DNA of 36,470 nucleotides from Eubacterium sp. (GTDB taxonomy: Bacteria > Bacillota > Clostridia > Lachnospirales > Lachnospiraceae): assembly GCA_017437905.1 (NCBI GenBank), contig JAFRWY010000101.1:1-36470 (forward strand), in the 5' to 3' direction. Position 1 is the first letter of the stretch, and every line of letters begins with the position of its first letter. The notes under the pieces were generated by a model, which saw nothing but the letters and a program-made list of their open reading frames with translations, was not told the origin of the DNA and ran no database searches. Positions 7,545 to 16,056 of the stretch are shown here, piece after piece. The position numbers and the translations under genes are program-made.

Positions 7545-9488
7545 TCACCGGTTGGTGATGTACTCTCCGCGGGCACGCTTTGCATTCTTCACGGCGTACA
7601 TCTTCTCATCCGCGAGCTTCAGTGCCTTCAGTACCTGATAGCTTTCATTCATCGTGGTGGTATAGGCACCGCTGCTGGTTGCCACCACATACGGAAGGTC
7701 TACGGACTGATTGAAGTCCTGCAGGTACATATCGATCTTGCCGATGATATTGGCCGGATCGCAGTCCCCGATCACCACGGCGAAGAGTTCGTCACCGCCG
7801 AAGCGGGCAGCCAGCGCATTCTTGGGACATGCACGAACCAGTGCATCGGCAACGGCCGCGATGGCCCGGTCGCCGTCCGCATGACCGAAGGTGTCATTGA
7901 TGTATTTCAGGCCGTCCAGATCGGACATGATCAGTGTCACTGGTTTGCCCAGATTCTCGTTGTCTCCGGAGATTTCTTCGTAAGCCTTTCCGAAGCCGAG
8001 ACGGTTATACAGGCCGGTCAGTGCATCATGCCGGTACATGGAATCCATTTTCTCCAGAAGGAGCCGCTGGTACTGCAGGTTTACATAACCTCCGACCCCC
8101 ATGTTCAGCGCATTGGTAATGCTGGCGGAACGGGAATAGTCCGTAATGGCATAGGCCGGGAAATAGTAGCAGGCGAAACCGAAGGGCCGGTTCATATAAT
8201 CCAATGCATTGAAGATAAGGGGATATTCCTGCTCCGTAAGCTCCAGGATCCGGTTGCGATAGCCGCCGGACAGGACAGACTCCTTCGGATTCTTGGTGGA
8301 GTCAAAGAACACCTCGTCCGGTAGCGGAAGATGCTCAAACCGGTGTTCCTCCGCATAGTCGGCATCATTGATTATATGCAGATCCCGGGGAGGAAGCTTC
8401 TCGTTGGGAATCAGGAAATAGTTCTGCTCGGTGTCAAAACAGTTGCGGTCCACAACGGTCAGGTGGTGCTTTGTCTTATGCTGATGGATCTTCGACGCCA
8501 TTTCATACGGTGTGAGACTGGTCTCCATCGCAGTGGAAATGTCGTAGAGTATACGGATATCCTCCTGATGCCGGTAGAAGCTGTTGTTGAAACTGGACAG
8601 GAGCGTATGTGCCTGCCAGATCATGGACGGACAGCCGCAGGATTCATTCGGGATCAGCTTCGGCAGGATCTTCCGGTTCGTACAGGTCTCTCCCCGGAGC
8701 AGGCGCAGCACGGAATCGCCGGTTGCTTCCGCAAGCAGCTGGCTGTCACAGCTGGCACTGGAGATCTTCGGTGTGGAGAAGAAAATCTGCTCATATCCGT
8801 CAAAGCCGGACACGATCACGTCCTCCGGAACCCTGAGCCCCGCCTCCTGCAGCACATCGCTGACGTTGATAGCCATGATATCATTTGCGCAGATCACCGC
8901 ATCCGGAAGAACACTGCGCTTCAGCAGCTGCAGAGTGGCTTCCCGTGTGGGATCCGCCCAGAAATCCCCGTAGCTGACCATGCTGTCATCGAAGGGGATA
9001 CCATTTTTCATACAGATCTTCTTGAAGATCTTGATCCGTTCATCCGAGAACGGGTTATTCGGAAGTCCGGCCATCATATGCGGACGTTTTACATGATGAT
9101 CCTCGATAATGTGGCTGGCGATCTGTTCAAAGCCTGCGCCGTAATCGAAACTGAGCTCGATGGTATCCTCGTAATGTCCGTCGATCACGATCACCGGAAC
9201 CTGATTTCTCCTGCAGTTGGTCAGGATCTTCGTGGCTATGGTATGGCTCTTGATCTTCTCATCCATCAGGACCAGGCAGGACAGTTCCTCATAGGGAATG
9301 ATGTCATAGACGTAGGTCTCTGCAGGTACGGAATTCTCGTTCCAGTAAATGTCGGAGTTGATGGTAAAAACAAGAAGGGAGGCAGACTCCTCCCGTATTT
9401 TCTGATTCAGTGTATGGATAAATCCGTTGATCTGCGGATCATAAACACGCGACGTACAGAGCGCGATCAGATGTCTGTGATCAGCCAT
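7545..9488 (-). CDS. LacI-type substrate-binding domain + GGDEF protein
   Basis: Probable cytosolic diguanylate cyclase with a built-in ligand sensor. Residues about 5-275 resemble the LacI/periplasmic-binding (Peripla_BP_3) fold (for example PDAVICANDIMAINVSDVLQEAG and VPEDVIVSGFDGYE) but lack the LacI DNA-binding headpiece and any signal peptide. Residues about 290-480 are a middle region I cannot assign with certainty (possibly GAF-like). Residues about 488-645 are a GGDEF domain with DALTGLYNR, SDLDGLKYINDTFGHADGD and the active-site motif GGDEL (564-568). The usual RxxD inhibitory site just upstream is absent (CPKN instead). 647 aa. AAAGGAG precedes the ATG. It probably senses a sugar or nucleoside inside the cell and makes c-di-GMP; the ligand is unknown and GGDEL activity should not be assumed. 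Confidence 0.88.
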   Translation of the reverse strand: MADHRHLIALCTSRVYDPQINGFIHTLNQKIREESASLLVFTINSDIYWNENSVPAETYVYDIIPYEELSCLVLMDEKIKSHTIATKILTNCRRNQVPVIVIDGHYEDTIELSFDYGAGFEQIASHIIEDHHVKRPHMMAGLPNNPFSDERIKIFKKICMKNGIPFDDSMVSYGDFWADPTREATLQLLKRSVLPDAVICANDIMAINVSDVLQEAGLRVPEDVIVSGFDGYEQIFFSTPKISSASCDSQLLAEATGDSVLRLLRGETCTNRKILPKLIPNESCGCPSMIWQAHTLLSSFNNSFYRHQEDIRILYDISTAMETSLTPYEMASKIHQHKTKHHLTVVDRNCFDTEQNYFLIPNEKLPPRDLHIINDADYAEEHRFEHLPLPDEVFFDSTKNPKESVLSGGYRNRILELTEQEYPLIFNALDYMNRPFGFACYYFPAYAITDYSRSASITNALNMGVGGYVNLQYQRLLLEKMDSMYRHDALTGLYNRLGFGKAYEEISGDNENLGKPVTLIMSDLDGLKYINDTFGHADGDRAIAAVADALVRACPKNALAARFGGDELFAVVIGDCDPANIIGKIDMYLQDFNQSVDLPYVVATSSGAYTTTMNESYQVLKALKLADEKMYAVKNAKRARGEYITNR

Positions 9489-9528
9489 AAAACAACTCCT
9501 TTGACTGGTTTTTTTTCGCTACACAGCC

Positions 9529-9557
9529 ATTATATCACTACGATAAAATCAAAACAA
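9529..9557 (-). promoter_or_regulatory. Promoter of the GGDEF gene
   Basis: On the minus strand, TTGTTT (9557-9552) and TATAAT (9534-9529) are separated by 17 bases, with TGA directly before TATAAT giving an extended -10. It lies about 40 bases from the ATG at 9488. The surrounding 9489-9702 gap is strongly A+T-rich and serves as a divergent promoter region. Confidence 0.75.
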
Positions 9558-9665
9558 TAAGGGCAAAAACAAAATATCGTCATAAATCACAAAAAATTTT
9601 TCTATTTTCGCTAAAAAAAAGAAAGAATGTCGAAAATTCTTGTCGAAATTTATTTTTATATGTAG

Positions 9666-9671
9666 TATAAT
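9666..9671 (+). promoter_or_regulatory. -10 element for the 9703 gene
   Basis: A perfect TATAAT about 32 bases before the ATG at 9703. No convincing -35 lies at 17 bases; TTGTCG is present 20 bases upstream, so the promoter may need an activator. The sequence before it is a long A/T tract. Confidence 0.55.
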
Positions 9672-9702
9672 GGTTCCATGACTTATGTTTGGAGGGGGTA
9701 AT

Positions 9703-10944
9703 ATGAAACCATTCAGAAATGCATATGAGGCGATAAAGCGCTTACTCTCTAAAATGTTTAAGGGCGGAAAGAGCCCTGAAGAGACTCCTGAAGTTCCCGT
9801 AACACCGGCTGAACCGGAGCCGAAACCGGAACCGAAACCGGAACCTAAGCCGGAACCGAAGAAGACAGAGCCGTCGAAGAAACCGGAGCCGAAGAAGACG
9901 GAACCGCCGAAGAAGCCGGAACCGAAGAAGACGGAACCCCAAAAGAAGGCAGAGCCGAAGAAGCAGGAGCCGAAGAAGACAGAGCCGCAGAAGAAGGCTG
10001 AACCTCAGAAGTCGGGCAAGACGGCAGAAGAGGATATGGCAGCTTACGTTCGGGAGTCTGAGCGGAAGGAGCAGGAAGCATACGCCGCAGAGGCAAAGCG
10101 TCGTGCAGAGCGTGCAGCAAAGCGTGAGGCGGAAGAGAAGAGAGCCGAGCAGCGTGCAGCCAGACGTGAGATGGAAGCACAGGCCGGTATGGGCGTTCGT
10201 CGTGTGACGGATCCGGTAACCGGTGAAGAGGTTCCCCTTGGAGCACTTCCTTCCAGAGCTACCCACCTGAAGAAGTACAGCAAGATCGCATCCACATCGG
10301 ATGATGTGATCCTGTCCATGAACTCCATCCTGCGTCATCCGGATATGTCCAAGAATATCGTTATCCTTGGTAAGAACGGCTTCGGTACCGTTCGTGTAGG
10401 TGAGGATTTCGCACGAAGCTTCTATGAGATGGAGCTGGTTAAGTCCGATAAGATCGCAAAGATCCGGGCGAAGCAGCTGAACAAGATCGGCCTGGAAAAG
10501 CTGAAGGATCTGAAGGGCGGATGCCTGATCATCGAGAATGCAGGTCTGGTGCAGCCGGAGAAGCTGGTTGAAGTCATCAAGAATGCATCCCCGGATGAGA
10601 ATGATTACGTAGTGATCCTGACCGGTGAGATCGACTCCCTGGCACGTTTCTTCGAAGACAATCAGGAGATCGTGGATCAGTTTATCTATCTGATCGGTAT
10701 CCATAAGATCAAGGAGAAGGGTATGATCTCCCTGGCACGTGGTTACTTCAAGGAGAAGGGCTATACCGCAGACAAGCCGGTATATGAGCAGTTGAAGCAG
10801 TCCCTTCAGTCCATGGAGGAAGGCAACATCGACCGTTTCCTGGAGTTCCTGGATAAGGTTATGGAAGTTACCAAAAACCGTGAAGTATCCGAAGGAAATG
10901 GCGGCCACAACGAAGTCCTGGTTGATGATGTTCGCAGGGCATAA
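9703..10944 (+). CDS. Lys/Pro/Glu-repeat protein with degenerate AAA+ domain
   Basis: A 413-residue cytosolic protein in three parts. Residues about 24-110 are low-complexity KPEPKKTEP repeats. Residues about 112-165 are highly charged (Glu, Lys, Arg, Ala) and probably a long helix or coiled coil. Residues about 185-400 recall the CbbX/SpoVK AAA+ fold: NIVILGKNGFGTVRVGEDFAR aligns with the Walker A region, LKGGCLIIENAGL with Walker B, and YVVILTGEIDSLARFFEDNQEIVDQF with the sensor-1/arginine-finger segment. Each catalytic position is changed: Walker A K/T become T229/V230, Walker B D-E becomes E278-N279, and the usual arginine before the final F is Q. It would thus be a structural or adaptor pseudo-ATPase. 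GGAGGGGG at 9691-9697 selects the ATG at 9703 over one at 9685. The AAA+ assignment is by eye. Confidence 0.7.
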   Translation: MKPFRNAYEAIKRLLSKMFKGGKSPEETPEVPVTPAEPEPKPEPKPEPKPEPKKTEPSKKPEPKKTEPPKKPEPKKTEPQKKAEPKKQEPKKTEPQKKAEPQKSGKTAEEDMAAYVRESERKEQEAYAAEAKRRAERAAKREAEEKRAEQRAARREMEAQAGMGVRRVTDPVTGEEVPLGALPSRATHLKKYSKIASTSDDVILSMNSILRHPDMSKNIVILGKNGFGTVRVGEDFARSFYEMELVKSDKIAKIRAKQLNKIGLEKLKDLKGGCLIIENAGLVQPEKLVEVIKNASPDENDYVVILTGEIDSLARFFEDNQEIVDQFIYLIGIHKIKEKGMISLARGYFKEKGYTADKPVYEQLKQSLQSMEEGNIDRFLEFLDKVMEVTKNREVSEGNGGHNEVLVDDVRRA

Positions 10945-10957
10945 TGAAAGAATACAC

Positions 10958-10995
10958 GGAAGACTCCTGTATACCACAGGGGTCTTCCTTTTTTC
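10958..10995 (+). terminator. Intrinsic terminator
   Basis: GGAAGACTCCTGT pairs with ACAGGGGTCTTCC around a five-base loop, followed by six T (10989-10994). It ends the 9703 gene as a single-gene transcript. Confidence 0.88.
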
Positions 10996-11111
10996 TTCGT
11001 TTCGTGCTATAGTGAGAAACTGCAGGCGGCGCATCCGGACCGGTTCTTTCCGGTGCGGGCGGGTTCCTGCCACAAGTATTACGGAAGAATATGATCAAGA
11101 GGTAAGATGAA

Positions 11112-12391
11112 ATGGCGATGAAGAAGAAGCCGGTCACCGGCATGAAGGACATCCTTCCCCGTGAGATGGAGATCCGCGACTATGCGATCGGACTGATCAA
11201 GGATACCTACAGGAGATTCGGATTTACTTCCATGGAGACTCCGGCGGTGGAGCATATCGAGAACCTGTCTTCCAAGCAGGGCGGAGAGAATGAGAAGCTG
11301 ATCTTCAAGATCCTGAAGCGCGGTGAGAAACTGAAGATCGATGAGGCAAAGGAGGAGATCGACCTGGTGGACGGAGGACTCCGCTACGACCTGACCGTAC
11401 CCCTCAGCCGGTATTATTCCAACAATGCAAATGAACTCCCCAGTCCCTTCAAGGCACTTCAGATGGGGCCTGTATGGCGTGCGGACCGTCCCCAGAGAGG
11501 TCGTTACCGCCAGTTCATGCAGTGCGATATCGATATTCTGGGGGAGTCTTCGATCCTGGCGGAGATCGAACTGATCCTGGCAACCACCACACTGCTGGGC
11601 AAGCTGGACTTTAAGCAGTTCACCATCCGGATCAATGACCGGAGGATCCTTCGGGCCATGGTGGATTATGCGGGATTTACCGCACCGGAGGGAGCGGATG
11701 CCATCGATTATGACGGCATTTTCATCACCCTGGATAAGATGGACAAGATCGAGCTTTCGGGCGTGCGTGAGGAACTGATCGGTGCCGGCTACGGAGTTGA
11801 GACCGTAGATAAGTATCTGGAGCTGTTCCAAAAGATCACTCCGGATGTGGAAGGGCTTAAAACGCTGAAGGATACCCTGGGAGACTTCCTTCCGGAGAGA
11901 TCACGGCCAACCTCTGCACCATCATTGAGAGCGTGGAGGCTGCAAAGGAAGCGGACTTCAAGGTGGCGTTTGATCCGACCCTGGTACGCGGCATGTCCTA
12001 CTACACAGGTCCGATCTTCGAGATCTCCATGGATGAGTACGGCGGATCTGTGGGTGGCGGCGGACGGTACGATGAAATGATCGGCCGTTTCACAGGCCAG
12101 TCCACACCGGCCTGCGGCTTCTCCATCGGCTTCGAGCGGATCGTTATGCTGCTGCTGGAGCGTGATTTCCGGGTACCGGGCAGCGCGAAGAAGACAGCCT
12201 ACATGATCGAGAAGGGGATGCCTGCCGATAAACTGGCGAAGATCCTGGCTAAAGCGAAGGCTCTTCGCGGCGAGGGTGAGAGCATCAACCTGGTCATGAT
12301 GAAGAAGAATAAGAAGTTCCAAAAGGAACAGCTGACTGCAGAAGGATATACGGAGATCTTGGAATTCTTCGCAGACAGGGAAGTTGAATGA
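11112..12391 (+). pseudogene. hisS: Histidyl-tRNA synthetase, interrupted by a frameshift
   Basis: Class II aminoacyl-tRNA synthetase that charges tRNA-His. The first frame (11112 to about 11897) carries motif 1 and LRYDLTVPLSRYY, then motif 2 as RADRPQRGRYRQF (about residues 123-135), the variant seen in one of the bacterial HisRS groups rather than the E. coli-like FRYERPQ type. The second frame, shifted by one base, carries ITANLCTIIESVEAAKEADF, the histidine-binding LVRGMSYYTGPIFEI, motif 3 (GGGRYDEMIGRF...FSIGFERI) and an anticodon-binding domain. The break lies near 11895-11900: GAGAGATC where GAGGAGATC would restore LPEEITANL, so one G appears lost. Everything else is intact and there is no slippery heptamer. 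This is either a sequencing error, a recent mutation, or tolerated because a second hisS exists elsewhere. Confidence 0.85.
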
Positions 12392-12396
12392 TTGAC

Positions 12397-12443
12397 ATAC
12401 GGTTCACTGCAGGAATGCTGCGGTGAACCGTATTTTTATTTTT
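12397..12443 (+). terminator. Intrinsic terminator after hisS
   Basis: ATACGGTTCACTGCAG (12397-12412) pairs with CTGCGGTGAACCGTAT (12418-12433) around a short loop, followed by TTTTATTTTTT. Confidence 0.92.
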
Positions 12444-12478
12444 TAAAATTTTTTATCATCTTTCAGTTTCTTTTCAGA

Positions 12479-12506
12479 TTGACATTGTAAAGTACAGCCA
12501 TACAAG
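12479..12506 (+). promoter_or_regulatory. Promoter of the 12584 lipoprotein gene
   Basis: A perfect TTGACA (12479-12484), a 16-base spacer and TACAAG (12501-12506), four of six matches to the -10 consensus. It is downstream of the hisS terminator and about 78 bases before the ATG. The leader between them holds short inverted repeats (GGAAC-ACC-GTTCC). Confidence 0.55.
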
Positions 12507-12583
12507 GAAACAGGAACACCGTTCCACACATAAGCGGGACGGTTCCGCAAAGGGTATCAACCCGGAAGAAAGGGGATGAATGT

Positions 12584-13900
12584 ATGCATAAGAGATTTAC
12601 GAAGAGATTTTTCACATTTGTTATAACACTTGCGATGGCAGGGGCCATGGCAGCCTGCGGTTCCGCAAGTACGGAAAGCACCTCGGGAGGAAGCACATCC
12701 TCCCCGGCATCATCTCAGAGCCAGCCCGGCAGTTCCTCCGGTGACGAATCGGTCACGGCAGATAAGGTGACCGCGGCATCCGATTCCACTACTTCAACGG
12801 AAGGTACGGTGGTAACGAATGCGGCAGTCAGCTCCGGCGGAGCGATCGATACCACGGATCTTTTTACCGACCGGGATCTGACCCAGACGGCGGATCTTTC
12901 CGAAGCGAAGACCTGCACGGTCAGTGACGGACAGGAGATCGAGATCACGGAAGCCGGTGTGTATGTGATCACCGGATCCGCATCCAATGCGACGATCACG
13001 GTAAATGTGGCGGATGATGAGAAGGTTCAGCTGGTGCTGGACGGTGTGAATATCACGAATGACAGCAAGCCTGCCATTTTCGTAAAGAATGCGGACAAGG
13101 TATTTGTTACCACCGCAAGCGGAACGGAGAATGATCTTTCGGTAACCGGAACCTTTACGAAAATCGACGACACGAATACGGACGCAGTGATCTTCTCGAA
13201 GGATGACCTGGTAGTGAACGGTCTCGGAACGCTGAACATTTCCTCGACAGATAACGGCATCAGCTGCAAGGACGACCTGAAGATCACCGGCGGCACCATC
13301 AATCTGGCGGTTTCGGATGCGGCCATTGAGGCAAATGATTCCATCGCCATCGCGGACGGTACGATAACCGTAAGCTCCTCCAACGACGCGCTGCATGCGG
13401 AAAATGATGACGACAATTCCAAGGGATATATCTATATCTGCGGAGGCACACTGGAACTCACATCTGCGGATGACGGGCTCCATGCCACCACGGTTGTTCA
13501 GATTGACGGTGGTTCCATGAATATCACTGCCGGAGAAGGTGTGGAAGGCACACTGATCCAGATCAACGGCGGATCCGTTAACATCGCGGCAAGCGATGAC
13601 GGTATCAATGCGGCAAGCAAATCCTCTGCTTACTCCCCGAAGGTGGAAGTAAACGGCGGCGAGATCACCATCGTCATGGGCCAGGGTGACACCGACGGTG
13701 TTGACTCCAACGGCGATATCATCATCAACGGCGGAACCTTAAGCGTCACCGGACAGTCGACCTTCGACTATGACGGAACAGGAACCATTAACGGCGGAAC
13801 CGTGATCTCCAACGGAGAAGAAGTGACCACTCTTCCGAACCAGGTTATGGGCGGCGGCATGGGTGGCGGCATGGGCGGCGGACGTGGCGGCTGGCACTAA
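12584..13900 (+). CDS. Cthe_2159-like beta-helix lipoprotein
   Basis: A 438-residue secreted lipoprotein: basic start (MHKRFTKRF), hydrophobic segment and the lipobox MAAC near residue 24. A Ser/Thr-rich linker follows (about 25-90). Residues about 95-420 consist of short recurring beta-strand units (GGTINLAVSDAAIEANDSIAIADGTITV, GGTLELTSADDGLHA, NGGEITIVMGQGDTDGVDSNGDIIINGGTLSV) typical of the right-handed beta-helix of the Cthe_2159 family (DUF4353, carbohydrate-binding, calcium-binding). The many Asp/Asn turns fit bound calcium. The C-terminus is an odd Gly/Met-rich tail (GGGMGGGMGGGRGGWH). It probably binds polysaccharide at the cell surface; an enzymatic role is not evident. Monocistronic, with its own promoter and terminator. 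Confidence 0.85.
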   Translation: MHKRFTKRFFTFVITLAMAGAMAACGSASTESTSGGSTSSPASSQSQPGSSSGDESVTADKVTAASDSTTSTEGTVVTNAAVSSGGAIDTTDLFTDRDLTQTADLSEAKTCTVSDGQEIEITEAGVYVITGSASNATITVNVADDEKVQLVLDGVNITNDSKPAIFVKNADKVFVTTASGTENDLSVTGTFTKIDDTNTDAVIFSKDDLVVNGLGTLNISSTDNGISCKDDLKITGGTINLAVSDAAIEANDSIAIADGTITVSSSNDALHAENDDDNSKGYIYICGGTLELTSADDGLHATTVVQIDGGSMNITAGEGVEGTLIQINGGSVNIAASDDGINAASKSSAYSPKVEVNGGEITIVMGQGDTDGVDSNGDIIINGGTLSVTGQSTFDYDGTGTINGGTVISNGEEVTTLPNQVMGGGMGGGMGGGRGGWH

Positions 13901-13952
13901 AAAAATGATAAGAACGAAGCAATAACCCTCCCTCATTGCATCGATCATAAGG

Positions 13953-13991
13953 CGGTTCTCTGTCAGACGGACAGAGAACCGTCTCTTTGTT
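13953..13991 (+). terminator. Intrinsic terminator
   Basis: CGGTTCTCTGTC pairs with GACAGAGAACCG around a short loop, followed by TCTCTTTGTTTT. It ends the 12584 gene. Confidence 0.85.
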
Positions 13992-14014
13992 TTGCATGGG
14001 TTTTGTGATATACT
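13987..14014 (+). promoter_or_regulatory. Promoter of the TraX-like gene
   Basis: TTGTTT (13987-13992), a 16-base spacer and TATACT (14009-14014) preceded by TGA, an extended -10. The -35 overlaps the T-tail of the preceding terminator, and the ATG lies 35 bases downstream. Confidence 0.5.
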
Positions 14015-14049
14015 CTATCCATGTCATATGTATTTTCCGGGGAGCAGGA

Positions 14050-14832
14050 ATGAAAGAAAGATTGGGGACCAGAACCGCAATTAAATATATCGCCATTCTG
14101 GCCATGCTGATCGATCATATCGGGATGCTTTTTCTTCCGATCACCACGATCCCGGGGCTGCTCTGCCGTGTGATCGGACGGCTCACCGCACCGGTCATGT
14201 GTTTCTTCCTGGCAGAAGGGTATGTACATACATCCTCCCGGAAGAAGTACGGGACGCGGCTTCTTATCTTCGGGCTGATCTCCCAGATTCCCTATGCTCT
14301 TGCCCATTACGGGGTTCCTTCCACGGATCCGGTGCTGAGCGACACGGTGGCGGGTACGCCGGGCTTCTCCTGGGAGCGTACCTGGATGGCGATCCTGAAA
14401 CCGGATTTCAACATGATCATCACGCTATTTCTCTGTTTTCTCATCCTGTATGTGTATGATCTTGTGCCGGGCTACAACAGGCGGGTGATCCTGATCGGTC
14501 TTTTGCTGGCGGCCTCCATGCTCTGTGACTGGGGGCTTGTGGCACCCCTTTATGTACTGGCTTTTGCGGTCTGTCGCGAAGACCGGAAGAAGCAGCTGCA
14601 GTATTTCTCCCTGATCACGGCGGGATATGTCGTCATGCAGACGGTCTTCTGCATCATGAATGACCAGCACTGGTACGGACAGCTCTGGCAGCTGGGGCTC
14701 TTCTTATTCATTCCGATCCGCTTCCTTTACAACGGAGAGAGCGGAAGCCGCGCTGCATTTCATAAATGGTTTTTCTATATTTTCTATCCGGTACATTTCC
14801 TGATCTTCTGGGCGATCCTGACCTGGGGGTGA
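14050..14832 (+). CDS. TraX family membrane protein
   Basis: A 260-residue polytopic membrane protein with about seven hydrophobic segments. It matches the TraX family (named after the F-plasmid pilin N-acetylase) in its N-terminal half: KYIAILAMLIDHIGMLF, RVIGRLTAPVMCFFLAEGYVHT and LLIFGLISQIPYALAH. Chromosomal TraX-like proteins are widespread in Clostridia, where the acyl acceptor is unknown, so a pilin-acetylation role should not be assumed. GGAGCAGGA precedes the ATG at 14050; the frame is open further upstream to 13987, but that start overlaps the promoter and terminator. It is followed by its own terminator. Confidence 0.85.
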   Translation: MKERLGTRTAIKYIAILAMLIDHIGMLFLPITTIPGLLCRVIGRLTAPVMCFFLAEGYVHTSSRKKYGTRLLIFGLISQIPYALAHYGVPSTDPVLSDTVAGTPGFSWERTWMAILKPDFNMIITLFLCFLILYVYDLVPGYNRRVILIGLLLAASMLCDWGLVAPLYVLAFAVCREDRKKQLQYFSLITAGYVVMQTVFCIMNDQHWYGQLWQLGLFLFIPIRFLYNGESGSRAAFHKWFFYIFYPVHFLIFWAILTWG

Positions 14833-14868
14833 TCCGGGAAAGGGACCGGGTGAAAATACCGGATGAAA

Positions 14869-14902
14869 GGACCGTATGAAAAGACGGTTCCGAATTTTTT
14901 TC
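14869..14902 (+). terminator. Intrinsic terminator
   Basis: GGACCGT pairs with ACGGTTCC (one bulge) around ATGAAAAG, followed by a run of eight T. The preceding 14833-14868 stretch has several short imperfect repeats of ACCGGRTGAAA. Confidence 0.7.
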
Positions 14903-14997
14903 ACATACTTTTGCTTCAAAATTCTGTGGTATATCACGGGGTTTCATGATACGATAACCTAAGTAGGTATGGTTTTTTACCAAGGGGGAGGAGAGGT

Positions 14998-16056
14998 ATG
15001 CCGAACTATAAGCAAAACGGATTCAATGCATTTGCGGGCTTTCTTCTGCTGGTGAATGTGCTTATCCGGGGGATCTACTTGTTTAAAGAAATAAAGTATA
15101 TGATCCAGACATCGCCGTTCTATGAGTTTGACTGGACGGAGTGGTCCTCTGTTGTTCTTCAGGGAATCACGCTCCTGCTTTTTGCTGCTGCGGCCTTCTT
15201 CATGCTGCGGGCGAGTACGGAGCTTTATGCGAATACGGTCATCGGCGGCGGAATCGCCTATATCCTGATCTATCTGGTGCTGATGATCGGAACCTTCAAA
15301 GATGCATCGGAAATGGGGATGACAAGAACCATCCTCGGATGGGAATATATCCTGGTTTACGGTGCGATGCTCTGCAGCGGTCTCGGTTTTGTTCTGTCTG
15401 GCATCTATGCAAAATCCGTGGAAGAGAATCCTTCCAGGAGCGGTTCCGGCTGGTTTCAGGCACCGGGCGCGGTGGTTTTGGAAGCGGTCCTGCTGGTTAT
15501 CGCCAATCTCGGATCGATCATACAATCACCGCTTCACTGGATGGATTATTCCATCCCGCAAATGGACGATTGGGCCCAGATCACGACCCTGATTCTGGAT
15601 CTTCTGTTCCTGGTTCTGGCAGGTCTGCATCTATCCAAAGTGTCGAGAGATTCTTTCCTTCAGGGAGAGAAAAAGCCTCCGATCCACGGCGTTCCTCCCT
15701 TCAATGCGAATCCCTACCAGCCCTTCCATTCCTATGTCAACGGGTCGGTTCCGTATCCGGAGCAGCCTTACGGACCGCAGGGCTACGGGGGCGCACAGCC
15801 CTATGGCGGGCAGGGATACGAAGGTACACAGTCTTACGGTCAGCAGGGGTATGCGGGCATGCAGCAGACTTATGCAGCGCAGCAGGAGCAAATGGCCCGG
15901 CAATCAACAGCTGATCCTGCCGGCGTGGAGGAACGGCTCCTTTCCTACGGCAGGCAGCGGGGATACGGTCAGCAGCAGGTGGATGTGGATCCCTACGGCG
16001 ACTTTTTTCAGCCGGTGGACGGAAAGAAGAAACCCTATGATCCGGAGATCCGGTAG
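14998..16056 (+). CDS. Membrane protein with Q/Y/G-rich tail
   Basis: A 352-residue protein of unknown function. The N-terminal two thirds hold about six membrane segments (around residues 9-27, 42-62, 79-97, 117-137, 156-173 and 195-213). The C-terminal tail (about 225-352), predicted cytosolic, is low complexity with imperfect repeats such as GYGGAQPYGGQGYEGTQSYG and then QQGYAGMQQ. A strong GGGGGAGGAGAGG site lies just before the ATG. The 3' end of the gene is the first unit of a tandem repeat array that continues past the stop codon. The next gene, a DUF3810 protein, follows after that array and could be co-transcribed. Confidence 0.8.
   Translation: MPNYKQNGFNAFAGFLLLVNVLIRGIYLFKEIKYMIQTSPFYEFDWTEWSSVVLQGITLLLFAAAAFFMLRASTELYANTVIGGGIAYILIYLVLMIGTFKDASEMGMTRTILGWEYILVYGAMLCSGLGFVLSGIYAKSVEENPSRSGSGWFQAPGAVVLEAVLLVIANLGSIIQSPLHWMDYSIPQMDDWAQITTLILDLLFLVLAGLHLSKVSRDSFLQGEKKPPIHGVPPFNANPYQPFHSYVNGSVPYPEQPYGPQGYGGAQPYGGQGYEGTQSYGQQGYAGMQQTYAAQQEQMARQSTADPAGVEERLLSYGRQRGYGQQQVDVDPYGDFFQPVDGKKKPYDPEIR

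Noticed and set aside
8331..9560. A 409-codon open frame on the plus strand
   Set aside because: Antisense to the GGDEF gene, whose domains are clear on the minus strand; the plus frame also reads through the minus-strand promoter.
9742..11073. A 443-codon open frame on the minus strand, rich in Leu/Arg repeats
   Set aside because: It is the complement of the Lys/Pro/Glu repeat gene; its LRFRLL-type repeats are just the antisense of KPEPKK codons, and the sense frame has promoter, ribosome binding site and terminator.
14050..14832. TraX-like gene as a sign of a conjugative element
   Set aside because: No relaxase, coupling protein, integrase or attachment sites nearby; TraX-like genes are common on clostridial chromosomes.
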